NCBI GenBank assembly: GCA_029212405.1
Contig: JARGNR010000002.1
Coordinates: forward strand, 1-64,000
Source of the DNA: Saprospiraceae bacterium
Lineage (GTDB): Bacteria; Bacteroidota; Bacteroidia; Chitinophagales; Saprospiraceae
DNA: 64,000 bases
Reading direction: 5' to 3'
The stretch's first letter is position 1, and the number at the start of each line of letters is the position of its first letter. Positions 52,633 through 61,527 of this stretch are shown here, one piece after another. The notes under the pieces are model-generated. The model was given only the letters and a program-made list of their open reading frames with translations, searched no databases and was not told the origin of the DNA. Made by a program: the position numbers and the translations under genes.

Positions 52633-52663
52633 GCAGCGTTACAAATAGTAATGCTGCTTTTTT
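52633..52663 (+). terminator. Terminator of the TPR-TonB_C gene
   Basis: GCAGCGTTAC (52633-52642) pairs with GTAATGCTGC (52648-52657) over ten pairs with one G-U, loop five, followed by six T. Confidence 0.9.
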
Positions 52664-52753
52664 AATTCCATTTTAATCAATTGAAAAAATGAGAACTATG
52701 GGATTATTTATTTGTAAAAAGCATAAAGGCAAGTCAAATTAAAATAATAGTAG

Positions 52754-53851
52754 ATGTCAGATTTCCATGCACTAAAGGTTTACGAAGTAATTCAAGAAAC
52801 AGAAGATTGTGTAACGGTACTTTTTGAAGTTTCTGAAGACTTAAAAGATCAATTCAAATTCAAAGCTGGTCAATATTTGACCATAAAGGCGATGATTGAT
52901 GGAGAAGAAGTGCGAAGAGCATATTCCATTTGTACAGGTCAAAATGAAAAACACCTTGGGGTTTCTGTCAAGAGAGTTGAAGGAGGAAAGATGTCTAATT
53001 ATTTGAACTCTTCAGTGAAAAAGGGAGACATCTTAGACGTGATGAAACCAGATGGAAAGTTTACATTAATTACTCATATAGATACACAAAGAGATCATTA
53101 TTTTTTTGCTGCGGGGAGCGGAATCACACCTGTAATGTCGATGATTAAATCAATGTTGGAAGATGAGCCCAAGAGTACTGCCTACCTCTTATATGGAAGT
53201 AAACATGAGGAAGGGATTATTTTTAAATCGCAAATAGAGGAATTGCAAAATAGATATGAAGGTCAGTTCATTGTCCAACATACATTGAGCAAGCCAACAA
53301 AAGAAAAATCAGGAGGCATTCTTGGCATTCTCGGAAAAAAAGAGACAAAATGGACAGGATTAAAGGGAAGAATAGATTCAGCAAAGGTAGCACGGTTTGC
53401 TCAAGAATATACCCCAAAATCTGAACAGGCTGAATACTACATATGTGGCCCTGGAAGCATGATAGAAACGGTACAAACAACTTTAATGGGAAATGGTGTT
53501 CAGAAGCAAAACATTCATAGGGAGTATTTTACCGCGGGCAATTCGGACAGTATTCAAACAGTACAATCGTCTGATGGGGCAGTATTAACAGCACGGTTAA
53601 ACGGGGAAGAAATAAAATTAAATGTTGTAGGAGGCAAAACATTGCTCGACACGTTATTAGATGCGGGCCATGAGGCACCGTATTCATGTACCAGTGGTGC
53701 CTGTTCAAGTTGCATGGCGAAAGTTATAAAAGGCGAAGTCAAAATGGAGGCTTGTTTTGCATTAGATGACGATGAAGTAGAGGAAGGATACATTCTTACT
53801 TGTCAGGCCCATCCGATAAGCTCAGAGGTGGAGATAGAATATGAGGGATAA
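52754..53851 (+). CDS. Ferredoxin-NADP-type reductase with C-terminal [2Fe-2S], PaaE-like
   Basis: This 365-residue electron-transfer protein carries, in order, an FAD-binding barrel (FKAGQYLTIKAMIDGEEVRRAYSICTGQNE), an NAD(P)-binding domain (FFAAGSGITPVMSMIKSML, YYICGPGSMIETV), and a plant-type [2Fe-2S] domain (CTSGACSSCMAKVIKGEV ... YILTCQAHP). The order FAD-NAD-[2Fe-2S] is that of PaaE, the reductase of phenylacetyl-CoA epoxidase. No paaABCD genes are nearby, so its partner oxygenase or acceptor is unknown. It is followed 17 bases later by the THUMP-like gene. Confidence 0.82.
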   Translation: MSDFHALKVYEVIQETEDCVTVLFEVSEDLKDQFKFKAGQYLTIKAMIDGEEVRRAYSICTGQNEKHLGVSVKRVEGGKMSNYLNSSVKKGDILDVMKPDGKFTLITHIDTQRDHYFFAAGSGITPVMSMIKSMLEDEPKSTAYLLYGSKHEEGIIFKSQIEELQNRYEGQFIVQHTLSKPTKEKSGGILGILGKKETKWTGLKGRIDSAKVARFAQEYTPKSEQAEYYICGPGSMIETVQTTLMGNGVQKQNIHREYFTAGNSDSIQTVQSSDGAVLTARLNGEEIKLNVVGGKTLLDTLLDAGHEAPYSCTSGACSSCMAKVIKGEVKMEACFALDDDEVEEGYILTCQAHPISSEVEIEYEG

Positions 53852-53868
53852 TACTTAATAATAAGTCT

Positions 53869-55056
53869 ATGGACATAGATCAGCGGTTTTCGGAGGATGT
53901 GATTGAATATATACTCAATCATGAAAACGATGACTTATATACGCTGGCATTAAAGAAATCTCCGTTTCCCGGGATAGAAATGAGAGAATTGGTACAGCAA
54001 ATTCAAGGAAGAAGGATAGCACGAAAGAAGTTTCCATTTCTGGTTGAACATGAAAAATATTTTTACCCCCGAAAGGAGTCTTTAGAACAGGCCTCATCAG
54101 AAGTTACGGCCAACTATAAATCTACGATGGTTGTTGGAGGTTCATCTTTTATTGATCTGACAGGAGGAATGGGAATCGACGCCTATTTATTAGGCAGAAA
54201 ATTTAAAAGAGCGGTGTATGTAGAACCGCAGCCTAATTTGTATCAATCCTCGAAGTACAATTATTCAATTTTAGGATTTACTCAGTGTGAAATGATTCAT
54301 TCAACGTGCGAAACATATTTAGATAATTCGGAGGAACATTTTGATTGGGTTTATCTGGACCCATCAAGAAGGATTGATGGTGAACGTAAAACAAGTATTA
54401 CGAAGTACACTCCAAATATCGTAGCCCTACAAGAAGCACTTGCTACAAGAGGAAAAAATATTTTGGTCAAGCTTTCCCCAATGCAAGATATCAGCGAGTG
54501 TGTAAAGGAATTAAATGGGATAATTAAGATTGTAGTATTAAGTATACATAATGAGATCAAGGAGTTGTTGCTACATATTTCACCCACTACTTCAAAGAGG
54601 CCTTTAATTTCTGCCATTGACATTTCAGGAGAATGTACATCTGAGTTTTCATTTGACTTTGAACACCGCCACCTTAAAGTTGACCTAGCCGAGTTACAGC
54701 AATATTTATATCAACCTAGTCCAGCATTAATAAAGGCAGAATTACATAATAGGTATAGCAACATGTTTTCATTAAAAAAAATACATCAAAACACACATTT
54801 GTATGTCTCTGATACATTAAAGGAAGATTTTTTCGGTAGAATTTTTAGAATTATAAAAAACATTCGGTTGAGTAAAAAGGAACTGAAAAAAGTACTTCCA
54901 GATATGAAGGCGAATGTAATTTCAAAAAACCACCCCTTGAAAGCGAAGGATATTATCAAAAAATACAAAATACAGTCAGGAGGGAACAACTACCTAATTG
55001 TTTTCACAAAAGCTCCATTTGAAACAGCAGTTGTGTTATGCGAACGAATTAAGTAA
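53869..55056 (+). CDS. THUMP-like class I methyltransferase, RNA-modifying candidate
   Basis: This 395-residue protein has the SAM fold FIDLTGGMGIDAYLLGRKFKRAVYVEPQPN. The catalytic stretch is FDWVYLDPSRRIDGERKT, where DPSRR takes the place of a DPPY/NPPF-type motif, and KLSPMQDI follows. The C-terminus (KAKDIIKKYKIQSGGNNYLIVF) is like the THUMP-like domain of Bacteroidota homologues. The likely substrate is RNA but this is unproven. The 340-base gap behind it is the regulatory region of the glycan operon. Confidence 0.75.
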   Translation: MDIDQRFSEDVIEYILNHENDDLYTLALKKSPFPGIEMRELVQQIQGRRIARKKFPFLVEHEKYFYPRKESLEQASSEVTANYKSTMVVGGSSFIDLTGGMGIDAYLLGRKFKRAVYVEPQPNLYQSSKYNYSILGFTQCEMIHSTCETYLDNSEEHFDWVYLDPSRRIDGERKTSITKYTPNIVALQEALATRGKNILVKLSPMQDISECVKELNGIIKIVVLSIHNEIKELLLHISPTTSKRPLISAIDISGECTSEFSFDFEHRHLKVDLAELQQYLYQPSPALIKAELHNRYSNMFSLKKIHQNTHLYVSDTLKEDFFGRIFRIIKNIRLSKKELKKVLPDMKANVISKNHPLKAKDIIKKYKIQSGGNNYLIVFTKAPFETAVVLCERIK

Positions 55057-55141
55057 GTAATAGAACCATCTGATTTGTAAAAAAACATGATTTTATACAC
55101 TATACCTTGTTGCGACAAATAATCCTTCTGTTTCAACATTT

Positions 55142-55216
55142 TTATGTCATAGTTAAACAGATTTGATATATTTTTTATATACAACTATGACATAAGCAAT
55201 ATTGTTTTAACAATAT
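55142..55216. promoter_or_regulatory. Two AT-rich dyads upstream of the glucan operon
   Basis: TTATGTCATAGTT (55142-55154) and AACTATGACATAA (55183-55195) are perfect 13-base inverted repeats, 28 bases apart. Four bases further is the palindrome ATATTGTTTTAACAATAT (55199-55216). A looser TATTG/CAATA dyad sits at about 55275-55295. The region 55057-55402 holds no gene; a -7-like TACGTTTG lies at 55350-55357 without a clear -33. The dyads probably bind the regulator of the carbohydrate operon that starts at 55403. Confidence 0.5.
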
Positions 55217-55402
55217 ATAAAAGATTTCATATCAATGATTTAATGGTTGTTATAGCGTGATTTAGCTATCTTGTATATTGGTATGTATATCAATAGTATA
55301 TACACAGAAGTTGTAATTTAATTTTACATTAGTGAATAGTTTGCAAATTTACGTTTGATTATCAATCATTCGATAAAACAAAATCAACATTAAACTTTGA
55401 AA

Positions 55403-58400
55403 ATGAAAATTCTATTCGCGTTTGCTTTTAGCCTGATCTTAAGCACAGCAACATTATTTGGACAAGCCTCGAAGGTTGTTGTTCAGAATAATGCATCAGG
55501 GATGACATTACTTGTCAATGGACAACCTTTTATGATAAATGGGATGAATTGGGACTATGTGCCAATTGGAACAGACGTTGTAGATGCTGATTTTTGGAAT
55601 AAGCCCGATAATATTATTAAAGCGGCTTTGGATTCAGAAATGTCATTGCTACAAAACATGGGTGTCAATACAATTCGAGCCTATACAGGAATTCAACCTA
55701 AGTGGATCACTTACATTTATGATACCTATGGAATTCATACCATGTTAAACCATACATTCGGTCGATATGGGTTAACGATTGATGGGGTATGGACACCTAT
55801 TACTGAGTATGACGACCAAAAAACAATGGATTTACTTATGTCTGAAACGGCAGCATTGGTGAATGAATACAAAAATACAAGAGGGCTTTTACTTTATCTC
55901 CTAGGAAATGAAAACAACTATGGTTTATTCTGGCAAGGAGCAGAAACAGAAGATTTTCCTGATGGTGATGAAAAGAAAAGAGTCGTAGGGGAAAAACGTG
56001 GAAGACCAATGTATAAATTGATGAATGAGGCTGCTCTAATGATTAAATCATTGGACTCTTCTCATCCAGTAGCTATTTGTAATGGGGATGTTTTGTTTTT
56101 AGACATCATTGCTGAGGAGTGTAAAGACGTAGACATATACGGCACAAATGCATATCGTGGCGAATCATTTGGTGACATGTTCCAAGTGGTAAAAGAAACA
56201 TACAATAAGCCAATTATGTTTACAGAGTTTGGTTCGGATGCATACAATGCAATTAAGAACCAAGAGGATCAAAAAATGCAGGCGTATTACATGGTTAAAA
56301 ACTGGAAAGAAATCTATGAGAATGCAGCGGGTCTTGGAAAATCAAATAACTCTATAGGTGGATTTACTTTTCAATTTTCTGATGGATGGTGGAAAGCAGG
56401 CTTTGATGACCGTAAAGATGCCGATACGCACCAGACAGAATCTACATGGAATGCTGGAGGTTATAAAATTGATGAAGCATTCCCAGGAGCAAATAATATG
56501 AATGAAGAGTGGTTTGGAATATGTGCGAAGGGTCCCACAAATGAATTGGGGTTATATACACTATATCCAAGAGCTTCTTACTACGCATTAAAGAAAGCAC
56601 ACGCGTTAAACCCTTATGAAAATGGTACTACGCTAGAAGCTGTTCAAACACACTTTAAGAATATTAATTTGACGGAAGCGATGCTTAGTGCTAGAGGAGA
56701 TAAAGCTGCTTTAGCTGGTCAAGGAAGTGACAAACTAAGTATCAGTAATTTACAAGCAAGGTATGATATGTTTAGCACTGGAGGTAGTTTATTGACAACT
56801 CCAGAAACTCCAGACCCAACATCTAACAACTTTCCAAATCAGACAGGGTTCGATCATATGCAATCCTATTTTGTTGGTATAGAGGGAAATCCTGCATCAA
56901 ACATAAGAGCCAGTGTTAATTTTAACATCGTTGGTAATGTTGCACAAAATCCAATCAATGAAATATTCTATGAAAATACGGCACAACCACTTCGAGTTGA
57001 ATCAGAAGATGGAGAAGTTATATTAACAGATAACAATAGACTCAGAGTTTATAATGCAGAGGTAGAATGGAATGCGAAACAATTCAATTTGAAATACTTT
57101 TACAGAACGGGTCATTTCCATTGGGGATATGAAGGAGACTTTTTTGGACTTTATCCTGAGGCGAACTATGGTCCCAACTTGGATTTATATAATGGAGAAA
57201 TCAATGGTGTTGAAATTGAAGGAAAAGGAGTTCTAGATGGTTTTACAGCAGCAGTAGGTCCTCAACTTTGGTGGGGAGCCAACCCTACAATGTTGTACAA
57301 ATATTCACGTGAAATCGCTCATTTTAAAGTGACGGGTATTTACCATAGGGATTTTGATACGAATATAAATATTGACCCCAATACAGGTGTTAGAGAGCTG
57401 AACGCCAATCAAGTGCGAAGTGGTGTGATTCCACCTTGGGCTACAGAAAGAGCAACAATTGCAATTGAAAAAGAACTGACGAATAAGCTTGAAGTTAGTC
57501 TTGGAGGTATTTGGGGCGGTAGCCCGGTGAATGGGATCGCATTTCAAGACATCAACGATAACGGTGATGTAGTGGTAGATCGAATCAAGTCATCTGATAA
57601 TTGGGGAGGAAAAGTTAAATTAACATATGCTGGAGGCCGATTCAATTGGTATGGTCAAGCATCTGCAATGGGCTTAGTTGCCAATGGTGGTGTAGATCAG
57701 ACATTGACATTTACAGGTTGGAAATTAAAAGACAGTGGAAGTAGTAATATGACTAATATCCTCTCTGGATTTACCTATTCATTCGGTAATTTCCAATTGG
57801 CTCCAAATTTCATGTGGCAAAGACCAATGGTTGATCCAATGCCTAATGGCATAGGCGCACCAGGAAGATTGAGAAACTGGATTAGTGATCCATTTGCAGT
57901 AAGAGGTGGAAATAGAGAAACAACGGGATTTGAGATGTTATTGTCATTTGATCCTACTCCAGGTACTTGGATGTATGAATGGAACAATGACAGAGCAGAA
58001 GATGCAAAATTTGCAATGAATCTTGGATTTGTTTTTAGAAAACATCACACGGCACAGGATGCTCACATTGGATTCTTGGCAGATCGTACATTTTTTGCAT
58101 TCCCGAATTCTGCACCACAAGAGGATTTATGGGAGGTACATACGAGAATGGTATCCAAGTTGAGTAATCAAACAGGAATTATAGCAAATCTTTATTATGG
58201 TAATGGTCAAGCAAACGGAGATAGTGATCGTCTGATAACTAGATATGGGGGAGACGTAAGAATGATTCATAAATCAATCAAGGTTCAGAGTCATGTTAGA
58301 ATTAATGACTGGGGTCCATTTGATTATCACAGAGACTTTAACCTTACTTTTCCAGCTCAGCTAATGATGGATATATCTACAAACTTAGGAAACCCAGATT

Positions 58401-58585
58401 GGTTTGCTTTACCGGGTACGACATTAGGTGTACGAGGAACATGGAGATCTTTAGATCAAAACTCTCCTAGATATTCTCCCTTGCAAGCAGAAGAATTTCA
58501 AGAACCTGTTTTAAGTCCTGTTGGTTTTCCAAATGGATCTGAATGGGAAATTAGAACCTACCTACATGTTAATATTGGTAATTAA
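55403..58585 (+). CDS. Secreted clan-A glycoside hydrolase fused to a putative outer-membrane beta-barrel
   Basis: The best start is ATG 55403 (an in-frame TTG lies two codons earlier), giving about 1060 residues. A signal peptide is present (cleaved near FGQ, residue 21). Residues about 25-400 form a TIM-barrel glycosidase like GH2/GH5-type clan A: the acid/base is in LLYLLGNENNYG (E170) and the nucleophile in IMFTEFGSDAY (E275). From about residue 450 to the end there are some 600 residues of Gly/aromatic-rich alternating strands (YFYRTGHFHWGYEGDFF, GVIWGG-like turns, FSYSFGNFQLAPNFMW), ending WEIRTYLHVNIGN, with no hydrolase motif. This looks like an outer-membrane porin-type barrel. The fusion is unusual; the substrate is inferred from the GH16 neighbour to be a beta-glucan. 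Confidence 0.65.
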   Translation: MKILFAFAFSLILSTATLFGQASKVVVQNNASGMTLLVNGQPFMINGMNWDYVPIGTDVVDADFWNKPDNIIKAALDSEMSLLQNMGVNTIRAYTGIQPKWITYIYDTYGIHTMLNHTFGRYGLTIDGVWTPITEYDDQKTMDLLMSETAALVNEYKNTRGLLLYLLGNENNYGLFWQGAETEDFPDGDEKKRVVGEKRGRPMYKLMNEAALMIKSLDSSHPVAICNGDVLFLDIIAEECKDVDIYGTNAYRGESFGDMFQVVKETYNKPIMFTEFGSDAYNAIKNQEDQKMQAYYMVKNWKEIYENAAGLGKSNNSIGGFTFQFSDGWWKAGFDDRKDADTHQTESTWNAGGYKIDEAFPGANNMNEEWFGICAKGPTNELGLYTLYPRASYYALKKAHALNPYENGTTLEAVQTHFKNINLTEAMLSARGDKAALAGQGSDKLSISNLQARYDMFSTGGSLLTTPETPDPTSNNFPNQTGFDHMQSYFVGIEGNPASNIRASVNFNIVGNVAQNPINEIFYENTAQPLRVESEDGEVILTDNNRLRVYNAEVEWNAKQFNLKYFYRTGHFHWGYEGDFFGLYPEANYGPNLDLYNGEINGVEIEGKGVLDGFTAAVGPQLWWGANPTMLYKYSREIAHFKVTGIYHRDFDTNINIDPNTGVRELNANQVRSGVIPPWATERATIAIEKELTNKLEVSLGGIWGGSPVNGIAFQDINDNGDVVVDRIKSSDNWGGKVKLTYAGGRFNWYGQASAMGLVANGGVDQTLTFTGWKLKDSGSSNMTNILSGFTYSFGNFQLAPNFMWQRPMVDPMPNGIGAPGRLRNWISDPFAVRGGNRETTGFEMLLSFDPTPGTWMYEWNNDRAEDAKFAMNLGFVFRKHHTAQDAHIGFLADRTFFAFPNSAPQEDLWEVHTRMVSKLSNQTGIIANLYYGNGQANGDSDRLITRYGGDVRMIHKSIKVQSHVRINDWGPFDYHRDFNLTFPAQLMMDISTNLGNPDWFALPGTTLGVRGTWRSLDQNSPRYSPLQAEEFQEPVLSPVGFPNGSEWEIRTYLHVNIGN

Positions 58586-58598
58586 TAAAAAAATTAAA

Positions 58599-60524
58599 AT
58601 GAAAATAAATAATAATATCAAGGTGAGACTTTTTCTACCATTACTGCTATTAGTAGTATTGTCAGGATGTGAAAGAGAACTTTCAGATGATGTTGTATTA
58701 GCAACGTTTGATACAACAGGAGACATATTTACCGATAATTTTGTAGGCTTAGGCGAAGATTTTTATTTGCCATTTGCCAATTCAAAGCTGGATGCCTTTT
58801 CTGTAGATAATGAAGAGGGGTTTGAAAGCAGAGCATCCTATCGTGTAGATGTACCTAATGCAAGTGACCTGACGGGTAATTACGCGGGTGCAATTTTAAG
58901 AATTGATGGAGCAGGTAGAAATTTATCAGGATATGATGCGCTTACTTTTTACGCTAGAGCGTCTCAAGGAATCGTTTTGAGTGAAGTGGGCTTTGGACAA
59001 GACTTTTTTGATAACAAAAATATAGTAACTGCTGCGGGATTACCAATCGGGACAAATTGGACTAAGTACACAATTCCAATCCCTGACGCCTCAAAATTAG
59101 TAGAAGAAAGAGGCGTATTTTGGTACTCTGACGGTACGGAAGAGACGAATGGATCTGGATATACGGTATGGTTTGATGATATTAGATTTGAAAACTTAGG
59201 TACAGTAGCGCAGCCTAGGCCGTCAATACTTAGAGGAGAAGATGTGATTATTGAAACTTTTCTTGGAGGAGTTACAAGTATTGAAGCATTGTCAGAAACA
59301 TTCAATTTGGCTAATGGACAAGACTTTTCTTTAAATTTATCACCAAACTACTTTACGTTTGTTTCTTCGGACCCTTCGATTGCAACAGTAAATGCACAAG
59401 GTATTGTCAACGTAGTTGGAGCCAATGGTACAGCAGTAATTACTGCCTCATTAGCGGGATTGGATGCGGCAGGATCTTTAACCGTAGTCTCACAAGGTAG
59501 TTTTACAGCAGCACCGATACCCACCAGGGATCCAGCTAGTGTGATTTCTATATTCAGTGATTTTTATAATAATGTGCCAGTAGACTTTTACAATGGATTT
59601 TATGCACCTTTTCAGACGACAACGTCTAATGATTTTGCAGTTAACGGTGATAACATATTGAATTATGAAAACTTCAACTTTGTAGGGATAGAATTTAATC
59701 AAAATGTACCTACGATCAATGGAAAGTTGGCAACTCACTTTCATATGGATGTATTTGTACCAGGATCAATTCCTGCAAATGCTGATTTACGCATAGCCTT
59801 AGTTGATTTTGGTGGTGATAGTTCTTTTGGTGGAGGAGATGATACACCTATAGAGGAAGATTTTCAATTAGGATCAACAGCAGATCAATGGATTTCATTA
59901 GATATGGAAATTACTGGATTAAATCCTAGAACAAACTTAGGTCAGATTGTACTCTCTGGAGATGGACCAGGTACTCCTCCGGCTAATTTCTATGTTGACA
60001 ATATGTATTTTTATAAAGAAGACGGGACGAGTATTACACCAGAAACGGTATCGTTGCCTCTTGATTTTGAATTAGACAATCCGTCAAATTATGCGTTTTT
60101 AGGTTTTGAAGGAGCGGAGAGTTCTATTGAGCCAAATCCAGATCAAAGTGGAATCAATACATCTGCAACAGTAATGAAAACGACCAAAACAATGGGCGCT
60201 CAGTTTTTTGCAGGAACGTTTATAGATTTGGATGTTCCAATAGATTTTTCTCAGACTCAGAAACTATCAATGAAGGTATGGTCACCAAAAGCGGATATTC
60301 CAGTTCGTTTAGCACTAGAGCGTAATGATGGAGGAGCGGCTCAAGTTGCCGTTGATGTCAACACAACGGTATCCAATGGATGGGAAGAGTTAATATTTGA
60401 TTTTGGTGGAACAGCGGATATTTCTGCAGACTACAATAGAATGGTAATATTTATGGAGTTCGTTGTGGATCTACCAGGAGATGGAAACACATATTATTTT
60501 GATGACATTCAATTAGCAAATTAA
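58599..60524 (+). CDS. Glycan-binding lipoprotein with three similar beta modules
   Basis: The true start is ATG 58599 (an upstream frame overlaps the preceding gene). A lipoprotein signal (PLLLLVVLSGC) gives a surface or periplasmic anchor. Then: a beta-sandwich module ending YTVWFDDIRFENL, a Big_2-like Ig domain (SLNLSPNYFTFVSSDPSIATVNAQGIVNVVG), a second sandwich ending FYVDNMYFY, and a third ending YYFDDIQLAN. The repeated F-D/V-D-D/N-I/M end shows these are related carbohydrate-binding-like modules. There is no catalytic motif. It sits between the glycosidase-barrel and GH16 genes, so it probably binds the beta-glucan at the surface, as SGBPs do in other loci. Confidence 0.65.
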   Translation: MKINNNIKVRLFLPLLLLVVLSGCERELSDDVVLATFDTTGDIFTDNFVGLGEDFYLPFANSKLDAFSVDNEEGFESRASYRVDVPNASDLTGNYAGAILRIDGAGRNLSGYDALTFYARASQGIVLSEVGFGQDFFDNKNIVTAAGLPIGTNWTKYTIPIPDASKLVEERGVFWYSDGTEETNGSGYTVWFDDIRFENLGTVAQPRPSILRGEDVIIETFLGGVTSIEALSETFNLANGQDFSLNLSPNYFTFVSSDPSIATVNAQGIVNVVGANGTAVITASLAGLDAAGSLTVVSQGSFTAAPIPTRDPASVISIFSDFYNNVPVDFYNGFYAPFQTTTSNDFAVNGDNILNYENFNFVGIEFNQNVPTINGKLATHFHMDVFVPGSIPANADLRIALVDFGGDSSFGGGDDTPIEEDFQLGSTADQWISLDMEITGLNPRTNLGQIVLSGDGPGTPPANFYVDNMYFYKEDGTSITPETVSLPLDFELDNPSNYAFLGFEGAESSIEPNPDQSGINTSATVMKTTKTMGAQFFAGTFIDLDVPIDFSQTQKLSMKVWSPKADIPVRLALERNDGGAAQVAVDVNTTVSNGWEELIFDFGGTADISADYNRMVIFMEFVVDLPGDGNTYYFDDIQLAN

Positions 60525-60535
60525 AAAAAAGAGAA

Positions 60536-61378
60536 GTGAATTACACAATTAAAAATATAGTTAAAATAGGGTCATTGATTGTTACAGCTCTATTTATTGT
60601 GGTGATCAGTGGTTGTAATCCAGATGAGACACAAACCGTCGTAAACTTTACCGAGTTAACTTGGGAAGATAATTTTGATACCGATGGAGCACCTAACTCT
60701 GCAAATTGGGCATATGAGATTGGCGATGGAACGGCACAGGGAATACCTGGATGGGGCAACAATGAATTACAAACATATACAGATCGTCAGGAAAATGTAG
60801 TTGTCGAAGATGGGATGTTAAAAATTACAGCTCGTCAGGAGCAATTTGGAGGTAGAAACTATACTTCTGGACGTATCTTGACGAAGGGCTTATTTGAGCA
60901 ATCTTATGGTCGCTTTGAAGCCAGAATTAAATTGCCTTGGGGACAAGGATTATGGCCAGCGTTTTGGATGTTAGGAGATGATGTTGGAGGTACGGTATCA
61001 TGGCCACAAATAGGTGAAATTGACATTATGGAAAACCGAGGAAGCGAGCCGACCATTACACACGGAACGGTGCATGGTCCAGGCTATTCTGGAGGAGAGT
61101 CAATTGGTAAAAGTTATGAATTAACGAATAGTCGTTACGACACAGAATTCCATGTATTCGGTGTTGAGTGGGGACCGGATTATATAAATTTTTATGTTGA
61201 TGATGTTTTGTATAATCAGATCACACCAGCTGATGTAACTGGAGAATGGGTTTTTAACGATAATCCATTTTACCTCATCTTAAATGTAGCAGTAGGAGGT
61301 TCTTTTTCAGGTAACCCAAATGCAAATACAGTATTTCCACAAACGATGTATGTAGACTATGTAAGAGTCTATAAATAA
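60536..61378 (+). CDS. GH16 beta-glucanase lipoprotein, laminarinase-like
   Basis: This 280-residue lipoprotein (start GTG 60536; lipobox VISGC, lipid Cys27) is a family GH16 endo-beta-glucanase, probably acting on beta-1,3-glucans such as laminarin. The catalytic motif EIDIME is intact (E161, D163, E166) in GEIDIMENRGSEP, with HGTVHGPGYSGG following. It starts with the typical LTWEDNFDTDG segment and ends WVFNDNPFYLILNVAVGG...MYVDYVRVYK. It is the third gene of the operon, 11 bases after the binding lipoprotein. It would cut the polymer at the cell surface. Confidence 0.88.
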   Translation: MNYTIKNIVKIGSLIVTALFIVVISGCNPDETQTVVNFTELTWEDNFDTDGAPNSANWAYEIGDGTAQGIPGWGNNELQTYTDRQENVVVEDGMLKITARQEQFGGRNYTSGRILTKGLFEQSYGRFEARIKLPWGQGLWPAFWMLGDDVGGTVSWPQIGEIDIMENRGSEPTITHGTVHGPGYSGGESIGKSYELTNSRYDTEFHVFGVEWGPDYINFYVDDVLYNQITPADVTGEWVFNDNPFYLILNVAVGGSFSGNPNANTVFPQTMYVDYVRVYK

Positions 61379-61398
61379 TTCATACATTTATAATCAAG

Positions 61399-61450
61399 AC
61401 ATTCCTTTAGAAAGACTAAATATTGATACGCTTTCTAAAGGAATGTTTTC
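61399..61450 (+). terminator. Strong hairpin between the GH16 and phosphorylase genes
   Basis: ACATTCCTTTAGAAAG (61399-61414) pairs perfectly with CTTTCTAAAGGAATGT (61431-61446): 16 pairs, loop 16, followed by TTTCT. It lies 20 bases after the GH16 stop and should at least partly terminate transcription before the phosphorylase gene. Confidence 0.75.
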
Positions 61451-61457
61451 TATCATG

Positions 61458-61509
61458 AAGAAGTATCACTTTATTCGATACTTATAATTACACGGAACAC
61501 ATACTTCTT
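61458..61509 (+). promoter_or_regulatory. Alternative hairpins in the phosphorylase leader
   Basis: AAGTATC (61461-61467) can pair with GATACTT (61477-61483); the overlapping AAGAAGTAT (61458-61466) can instead pair with ATACTTCTT (61501-61509). The two stems share the same left arm and so exclude each other. They lie directly before the proposed TTG start at 61528, so a switch-like control is conceivable. Confidence 0.35.
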
Positions 61510-61527
61510 AAACGAAAATTAATAAGC

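Noticed and set aside
52689-52742. A 17-codon ATG frame before the PaaE-like gene
   Set aside because: It is too short and has no supporting features such as a hydrophobic span or leader pattern.
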